This document shows, in pieces, positions 59,255-64,000 of a stretch of DNA of 64,000 nucleotides. The stretch comes from Catenuloplanes niger. GTDB taxonomy: Bacteria; Actinomycetota; Actinomycetes; Mycobacteriales; Micromonosporaceae. Made by a program: the position numbers and the translations under genes. The notes under the pieces are model-generated. The model saw only the letters and a program-made list of their open reading frames with translations. It did not search any database and was not told the origin of the DNA. How positions within the stretch are numbered: position 1 is the first letter of the stretch; every line of letters starts with the position of its first letter. The DNA is taken from the NCBI RefSeq assembly GCF_031458255.1, contig NZ_JAVDYC010000001.1, positions 6,581,001-6,645,000 on the forward strand, in the 5' to 3' direction.

Positions 59255-60939
59255 GCCGGGACCTCCACGCTGACCGGCAGGCACACCGTGAACCTGGCGC
59301 CCTCGCCCGGCGCGGACTCGACCCGGATCGCGCCGCCGTGCTTCTGCACGATGCTGCTGTACGCCATGCTCAACCCCTGGCCGGTGCCCTTGCCGACGCC
59401 CTTCGTGGTGAAGAACGGGTCGAAGATGCGCTCCCGGACCGCGTCGGTCATGCCGCTGCCGTCGTCGGTCACCACGATCTCCACGGTGTCCGCGTACCGC
59501 CTGGTGGTGATCGTGATCGTGCCGAGCGGCGCGTCCGGCTCCGGCTGGCGCCGGGATTCGATCGCGTGCGCCGCGTTGACGATCAGGTTGAGCACGACCT
59601 GTTTCAGCTCGCCCTCGTAGCACGGCACCTGGCCCACATCCGGTCCGAGATCGAGGTGCAGCTGCGCCTGGTACTTCCACTCGTTCCGGGCCACCTGCGC
59701 GGTGCTCTCCACCGCCCGGTTGATGTCGGTGTCCCGCCGGCCCTGGCCCGGGTGCGAGAAGTCCTTCATGGCGCGGACGATCTGCGCGACCCGGTCCAGC
59801 CCCTCCAGCGACTCGGTGACCGCGCCCGGGATCTCCTCGACCAGGAAGTCCAGGTCGATGGTGTCCAGCGCCGCGCGCAACCCGGCCATCGCCTCCGCCG
59901 GGTCCCGGCCGTCCGCCGCGCACGCCTCGCCGACCAGCGTGACCAGCCGGAGAAGGCTGTCGAACGACTCCGCCACGAACCGGGTGTTGTCCGAGACGAA
60001 CTGGATCGGGGTGTTGATCTCGTGGGCGATGCCGGCCGCGAGCTGGCCGATCGCCTCCAGCCGGTTCGCGGCGTTGAGCTGCCGTTCCAGCTCGCTGACC
60101 CGGGTGACGTCCGCGCCCACGCCGATCAGACCCTCGATCACCCCGGCCGTGCCCCGGCGGGGGAGCACGCTGAGCAGCAGGCTCCGGGACGGGCCCATCG
60201 TCACCCGCTGGTCCAGCACCGGCCGGCCGGTCGCCAGCACCTGCGCCTCGACCTCCGGCAGCACGCGGGACAGCTCGTCGGTGACCGGCAGCTCCGCCTC
60301 GGTCCGGCCGAGCACGTCCGCGCCGGCGTCGAGCCCGCGCATGGCCAGGAACGCCGCGTTGTGCCCGCGGTAGCAGCCGGCGAAGTCCTTCCAGTAGGTC
60401 AGCTGCGGGATCGACGACAGCACGCCGTCCAGCAGCGCCTTCTCCGTGGACAGCTCCGTGGCCAGGGCCTCGGAGCGTTCGATCGCGGTCAGCAGCGTCT
60501 CGTCGGCCTCGCGGCGGGACGTGACGTCGTGCTCCACGCAGACGATCCGGACCCGGCCGTCGTCCTCGTGCACGCGGTGCAGTTCGATCTTCAGCCAGTA
60601 CTCGCGGCCGTCCCTGGTGGTGGCCAGGAAGTCCGGGACCATGCCCTGGTGGTCGTCGCTGAGATGGTCGCCGAGGTCACCGAGCGGCTGGACGCCGGCG
60701 AGCATGCTCTGCCGGGTGCGGCCGACCGCCTCCGCCTCGGACCAGCCGGTCATCGCGGAGAACGCCGGGTTGACCCACTCGATCACGCCGGCCTCGTCCG
60801 TGATCACGACGGCGTCGTCCATGTTCCGGGCGACCAGATCCTTGGCGGTACGCATGTCGCGGGTGAGCGATCGGATCATGGCGCGCTGCTGGTCGACGGT
60901 GCGCAGCAGCTCGTCGTACGGAGGCGGTGAGTCGGACAT
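59251..60939 (-). CDS. PAS-domain sensor histidine kinase
   Basis: The 562-aa protein has two PAS domains ('ITDEAGVIEWVNPAFSAMTG' and a second at about 175-290), a His box 'LAAGIAHEINTPIQFVSDN' and an HATPase domain: 'VLNLIVNAAHAIE', 'VTDDGSGM', 'FTTKGVGKGTGQGLSMAYS'. No membrane segment is seen, so it is cytoplasmic and likely senses through PAS. It should phosphorylate the downstream REC-EAL protein and perhaps the divergent REC-HD protein. Confidence 0.93.
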   Translation of the reverse strand: MSDSPPPYDELLRTVDQQRAMIRSLTRDMRTAKDLVARNMDDAVVITDEAGVIEWVNPAFSAMTGWSEAEAVGRTRQSMLAGVQPLGDLGDHLSDDHQGMVPDFLATTRDGREYWLKIELHRVHEDDGRVRIVCVEHDVTSRREADETLLTAIERSEALATELSTEKALLDGVLSSIPQLTYWKDFAGCYRGHNAAFLAMRGLDAGADVLGRTEAELPVTDELSRVLPEVEAQVLATGRPVLDQRVTMGPSRSLLLSVLPRRGTAGVIEGLIGVGADVTRVSELERQLNAANRLEAIGQLAAGIAHEINTPIQFVSDNTRFVAESFDSLLRLVTLVGEACAADGRDPAEAMAGLRAALDTIDLDFLVEEIPGAVTESLEGLDRVAQIVRAMKDFSHPGQGRRDTDINRAVESTAQVARNEWKYQAQLHLDLGPDVGQVPCYEGELKQVVLNLIVNAAHAIESRRQPEPDAPLGTITITTRRYADTVEIVVTDDGSGMTDAVRERIFDPFFTTKGVGKGTGQGLSMAYSSIVQKHGGAIRVESAPGEGARFTVCLPVSVEVPA

Positions 60940-61066
60940 GGTGCCTTCTCCGGGCCGGCGGTGGGGCCGACGGTCCGATCGGCGCGCACCGGCCCGACCT
61001 GAGCGGTTTCCCGCTCACCATGTTTAGCCCCATTTATAGTCAAATAACGGCTTAGGGGGTACGGGT

Positions 61067-62203
61067 GTGCTGAGTCAGCGAATTCTCATGGTCGACGACG
61101 AGCAGCGCATCCTGGACGCGTTCCGGCGCAGTCTGCACGGCCACTACGAGCTGGACACCGCCAACTCCGGTGCGGCCGGGCTGGACAAGGTGCGCGGCGC
61201 CGCCCACCCGTACGCCGTGGTCGTCTCGGACATGCGCATGCCGGGCATGAACGGCGCCGAATTCCTGGCCGAGGTCCGCGAGCGCTCGCCGGACACCGTG
61301 CAGATCGTCCTCAGCGGCCAGGCCGACCTGGCCGACACGATCGCCGCGGTCAACGACGGCAACCTGTTCCGCTTCCTCACCAAACCGTGCGAGCCGGCCG
61401 GCCTGGCCCGCGCGCTGGACGCCGCGCTCGCCCAGCACCGCCTCGTGATGAGCGAGCGTGAGCTGCTGGAACGCACGCTGGACGGCGCGGTCACGGTTCT
61501 GACCGAGCTGATGGCGGCCGCGCACCCGGTCGCGGCCGCGCGCACCGAGACCGTGCGCACGCTGATCGACGCGTGCGTGACCGCGCTGCGGCCGGCGGAC
61601 ACCTGGGAGCTGCGGCTCGCCGCGATGCTCGGCCAGGTCGGCCTGATGGCGGTCCCGCCCGAGGTGATCGCGAGGGCGACCGACAGCACGGACGCCGACG
61701 CCGAGGCGCTGGCCATGTACCGCGGGCATCCGCGGCTGACCCGCGAGCTGATCGGCCGGATCCCGCGGCTGGAGCGGGTCGCCGACTGGGTGGCGTCCCA
61801 GCCGGTCACGCTCGCTGAGGCGCAGGCGCCCACGCCGCGCGCGAGCGAGGAGCCCGGCGGCGCCGCGCAGCAGATCTACGAGACGGTCACCGCGTTCGTG
61901 GTCGCGGTCGAGTCCGGGCTCGCACCCGGTACCGCGGTGGTCGAGCTGGCCCGGAACCCGCGGTATCCCGCCGCCGTGCTGGACGCGGCCGCCCGCGCCT
62001 ACCGGTCGAACGACGTCCGCCGTCCCCGCCAGGTCAAGGGCAGGGAGCTGGTGGTCGGCATGCTGATGAACCAGGACGTGGTCACGAAGACCGGGATGAC
62101 GCTGGTCCGGGCCGGTGAGGTGCTGACCGAGTCGCACGCGATCCGCCTCCGCCACTTCGCCGAGGGCGTCGGCGTCGTCGAGCCGATCAACGTCCTCGCC
62201 TGA
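61067..62203 (+). CDS. Response regulator with degenerate HD-like output domain
   Basis: The 378-aa protein has a receiver domain ('RILMVDDEQRILDAFRRSL', Asp in 'VVVSDMRMPGMNG', Lys in 'FLTKPCEP') closely similar to that of the REC-EAL protein. The second domain has HD-GYP/HDOD-like helices: 'LRLAAMLGQVGLMAVPPEVI' where the HD pair is missing, and 'YRGHPRLTRELIGRIPRLE'. Hydrolysis is unlikely. It is divergent from the kinase operon (127-bp gap) and may compete for phosphate. Confidence 0.85.
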   Translation: MLSQRILMVDDEQRILDAFRRSLHGHYELDTANSGAAGLDKVRGAAHPYAVVVSDMRMPGMNGAEFLAEVRERSPDTVQIVLSGQADLADTIAAVNDGNLFRFLTKPCEPAGLARALDAALAQHRLVMSERELLERTLDGAVTVLTELMAAAHPVAAARTETVRTLIDACVTALRPADTWELRLAAMLGQVGLMAVPPEVIARATDSTDADAEALAMYRGHPRLTRELIGRIPRLERVADWVASQPVTLAEAQAPTPRASEEPGGAAQQIYETVTAFVVAVESGLAPGTAVVELARNPRYPAAVLDAAARAYRSNDVRRPRQVKGRELVVGMLMNQDVVTKTGMTLVRAGEVLTESHAIRLRHFAEGVGVVEPINVLA

Positions 62204-62866
62204 TCAGGGCGCGGTGGTCGCGTACTTCCGCGCCTTGGCGAGGATCTTCGCGGGCAGCGCCGGCGCGTCCAGCAGCCGCGGCAGCAGCTCACGCTCCAGC
62301 GTCATCGCGCGGAACGCGAGCCCGACCGTGACCTCGTGCTCCGGGCGGTGCTCGACCACGATCTCGTCGCCGGCCCGCACCTCACCCGGCGAGATCACCC
62401 GCAGGTAGGTGCCGGGCACCGCGCGCCTGGTGAACGTCCTGAGCCACCCGGGCACGTCCATCCAGCGGGCGAACGTGTTGCACGGCTCGCGCGGGACCGA
62501 GACCTCCAGCACCAGGTCGGCGCCGACCCGCCAGCGCTCGCCGATCAGCGCGCCCGTCACGTCCAGGCCGGTCGTGGTGAGGTTCTCGCCGAAGACGCCG
62601 CCGGGCAGCTCACGGCCCAGCTCGGCGGCCCAGGCGTCCAGGTCCTCCCGGGCGTAGACATACACGGCCTGGTCGTCGCCGCCGTGGTGCCGGTTGTCGA
62701 AGATCTCGTCGCCCTGGAAGCCGCTGCCCAGGCCGGTCGCGCGATCGCCGGGCGCGCGGACCGGCACCGGGCCGTCCACCGGGCGCTTGTCGATGCCGGT
62801 CTTGCGGACCGTGCCGGGCACCCGCCGCGGAACGGCCAGGTTGACGGAGAGCACGTGAGCAACCAC
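62204..62866 (-). CDS. MOSC-domain protein
   Basis: The 220-aa protein begins near MVAHVLSVNLAVPRRV and has MOSC features: 'GIDKRPVDGPVPVRAPG', 'DNRHHGGDDQAVYVYAREDL', 'GVFGENLTTTGLDVTGALIG' and 'LEVSVPREPCNTFARW' with the conserved Cys. MOSC proteins handle molybdenum-cofactor sulphur or reduce N-hydroxylated compounds. The GTG at 62881 is an alternative start. Its stop abuts the convergent REC-HD gene. Confidence 0.88.
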   Translation of the reverse strand: MVAHVLSVNLAVPRRVPGTVRKTGIDKRPVDGPVPVRAPGDRATGLGSGFQGDEIFDNRHHGGDDQAVYVYAREDLDAWAAELGRELPGGVFGENLTTTGLDVTGALIGERWRVGADLVLEVSVPREPCNTFARWMDVPGWLRTFTRRAVPGTYLRVISPGEVRAGDEIVVEHRPEHEVTVGLAFRAMTLERELLPRLLDAPALPAKILAKARKYATTAP

Positions 62867-62910
62867 GCGGGAAGAGTACACGCTCTCCGTACCCTCGGAT
62901 GATCTTGTTT

Positions 62911-63663
62911 TCAGTGGACCCGGAGCGACCAGGCACGGACGCCGCCGACGATGCCGGCCGTGTTCGGCACGATCACCACGTCGTCGCCCATCCGCAGCAG
63001 CTGCTCCGGGATGATCCGCCGGGAGTTGCCGCCGCCGATGTAGAGCCGGTCCCAGAGGAACACCGGGCGCAGGCCCTCGACCACCCGGGCCACCCGCCGC
63101 GACCAGAACGAGTCGCCCAGCCGGCGCCGCTCGTGCTCGCCGATGTACGTGTCGTAGGACATCCCCCAGCGCACCGGCGCCTGCGAGAACTCCAGGTGCG
63201 GGGCGAGCCGGCCGCCGTCGAAGAGCGCGCAGCCGAGCCCGGTGCCCAGCGTGATCACCAGCTCCAGCCCGGTGCCCGCGACCACGCCCGCGCCGTGCAC
63301 CTCCGCGTCGTTGAGCACCAGCGTCGGCCGGTCGAACGCGGCGCCGAGCGCGGACCGGGCGTCGAAGTTCGCCCAGGCCTTGGCCAGCTCGGGATCGATG
63401 CGCGTGCGCGGCCCGGCCTTCGTGACGTAGTGCGGGGTGGCGACCACCACACCGTGCCGGATCATGCCCGGCATCCCCACGGTCACCCGGTCCGCGGGCG
63501 GAAGCTGGTGCGACAGCTCGACCAGGGTCTTCACGAAAAGATCGGGATGCAGCGGGTACGGGGTGGGGACGCGCAGCGGCTGGGCCCGCATCGTGCCGGA
63601 CTCGTCCAGCACGGAGGCCTTGATGCCACCGCCGCCGCAGTCGATCGCCAGGGTCGTATGCAC
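62911..63663 (-). CDS. ROK-family sugar kinase (glucokinase-like)
   Basis: The 250-aa protein has the ROK layout: phosphate-1 'LAIDCGGGGIKASVLDE', phosphate-2 region 'LELVITLGTGLGCALFDGG', the catalytic Asp in 'LVLNDAEVHGAG', and 'DRLYIGGGNSRRI'. This resembles the actinobacterial polyphosphate-glucokinase group, but the zinc-finger motif of classic ROK repressors is absent. The phosphate donor, ATP or polyphosphate, cannot be read from sequence. Confidence 0.88.
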   Translation of the reverse strand: MHTTLAIDCGGGGIKASVLDESGTMRAQPLRVPTPYPLHPDLFVKTLVELSHQLPPADRVTVGMPGMIRHGVVVATPHYVTKAGPRTRIDPELAKAWANFDARSALGAAFDRPTLVLNDAEVHGAGVVAGTGLELVITLGTGLGCALFDGGRLAPHLEFSQAPVRWGMSYDTYIGEHERRRLGDSFWSRRVARVVEGLRPVFLWDRLYIGGGNSRRIIPEQLLRMGDDVVIVPNTAGIVGGVRAWSLRVH

Positions 63664-63716
63664 GCCGACTAGTGTGCCAAGCCCTCTCCGGCTTCGCGCT
63701 CTGGCAGTCTGTATCG

Positions 63717-64000
63717 ATGATCCAAGCGGTGGTTTTCGACCTCGACGGCGTGCTGATCGACACCGAGCCGGTGTGGGAGGAGGTGCGGCGCGGGCTGGTC
63801 GCGGAGTCCGGCGGCACCTGGCTGCCGGACGCGCAGTCGCGGCTGATGGGCATGAGCACCGGTGAGTGGTCCCGTTATCTGGCCGAGGACCTGGGCGTCG
63901 GCGGCACCCCGGAGGAGGTCGCGGCCGAGGTGCTGCGGCGGATGGCGGCCCGGTACGAGACCGCGCTGCCGCTGATCCCGGGCGCGGTCGAGGCGGTGCG
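63717..64000 (+). CDS. HAD-family hydrolase, partial
   Basis: The gene begins at ATG 63717 and runs off the right edge after 94 codons. The opening 'MIQAVVFDLDGVLIDTEPVW' is the HAD motif 1 (DxDG) with the beta-phosphoglucomutase/phosphatase cap start, and 'SRLMGMSTGEWSRYLAEDLG' fits the cap. It may dephosphorylate or isomerise sugar phosphates; the ROK kinase is its divergent neighbour. Confidence 0.88.
   Translation, partial: MIQAVVFDLDGVLIDTEPVWEEVRRGLVAESGGTWLPDAQSRLMGMSTGEWSRYLAEDLGVGGTPEEVAAEVLRRMAARYETALPLIPGAVEAV

Overview
This window is very GC-rich, with strong third-position G/C and frequent GTG starts. It carries families typical of actinomycetes: a mycothiol-dependent isomerase-type enzyme, a DUF1707 protein, PspC, large LuxR/LAL regulators and GriH/GriI enzymes. 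I infer a filamentous actinomycete, most likely of the Micromonosporaceae (Actinoplanes-like). No rRNA, tRNA, CRISPR array or transposase was seen.

Layout. (1) 1-4223: a HicA-like/partner pair on the minus strand, then selB-selA for selenocysteine incorporation. (2) 4254-14117: two nearly identical 678-bp inverted repeats, each carrying a CAP-domain secreted protein gene. They bracket 8.5 kb that holds an allantoin/glyoxylate operon (aceB, an HpcH-like aldolase, allB, alc), a DUF1707 gene, a membrane protein and an HtrA-like protease. (3) 14123-29472: mixed chromosomal genes. These include a beta-helix-like membrane protein, a cell-wall hydrolase-like protein, an LLM/FMN-reductase pair, a Nudix-APH fusion, a methyltransferase, a GGDEF-EAL protein, a MarR regulator, a 41-aa membrane protein, a phospholipase D and a TetR regulator. 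(4) 30323-33570: a divergent cassette that looks like a cyclic-nucleotide immune system. It has a CATRA-type N-terminal domain fused to a nucleotide-cyclase-like domain, a Pycsar-type membrane effector, and a Crp/Fnr regulator. (5) 33674-48971: a biosynthetic gene cluster. It combines 3-hydroxyanthranilate genes (PhzE, PhzD, dehydrogenase), 3-amino-4-hydroxybenzoate genes (GriH, GriI), an AMP ligase, an amidohydrolase and two flavin monooxygenases. This set best fits a benzoxazole-type natural product. LuxR-type regulators lie at one end and inside it, and a strong terminator closes it. (6) 49085-64000: secreted hydrolases (alpha/beta hydrolase, polysaccharide deacetylase, M1 peptidase, GH6 cellulase), stress proteins (OsmC, USP), an FBP/TetR divergent pair, a two-component module with degenerate EAL and HD output domains, a MOSC protein, a ROK kinase and the start of a HAD hydrolase.

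Regulation visible in the sequence: a Crp-like site and a perfect palindrome between the CATRA and Pycsar genes; a shared 13-bp box upstream of the MarR gene and the LLM operon; a perfect TetR-type operator between the FBP and TetR genes; twelve hairpin terminators. A roughly 70-bp structured repeat with a variable centre occurs three times downstream of genes. All functions are from reading the translated sequence; no database search was run.
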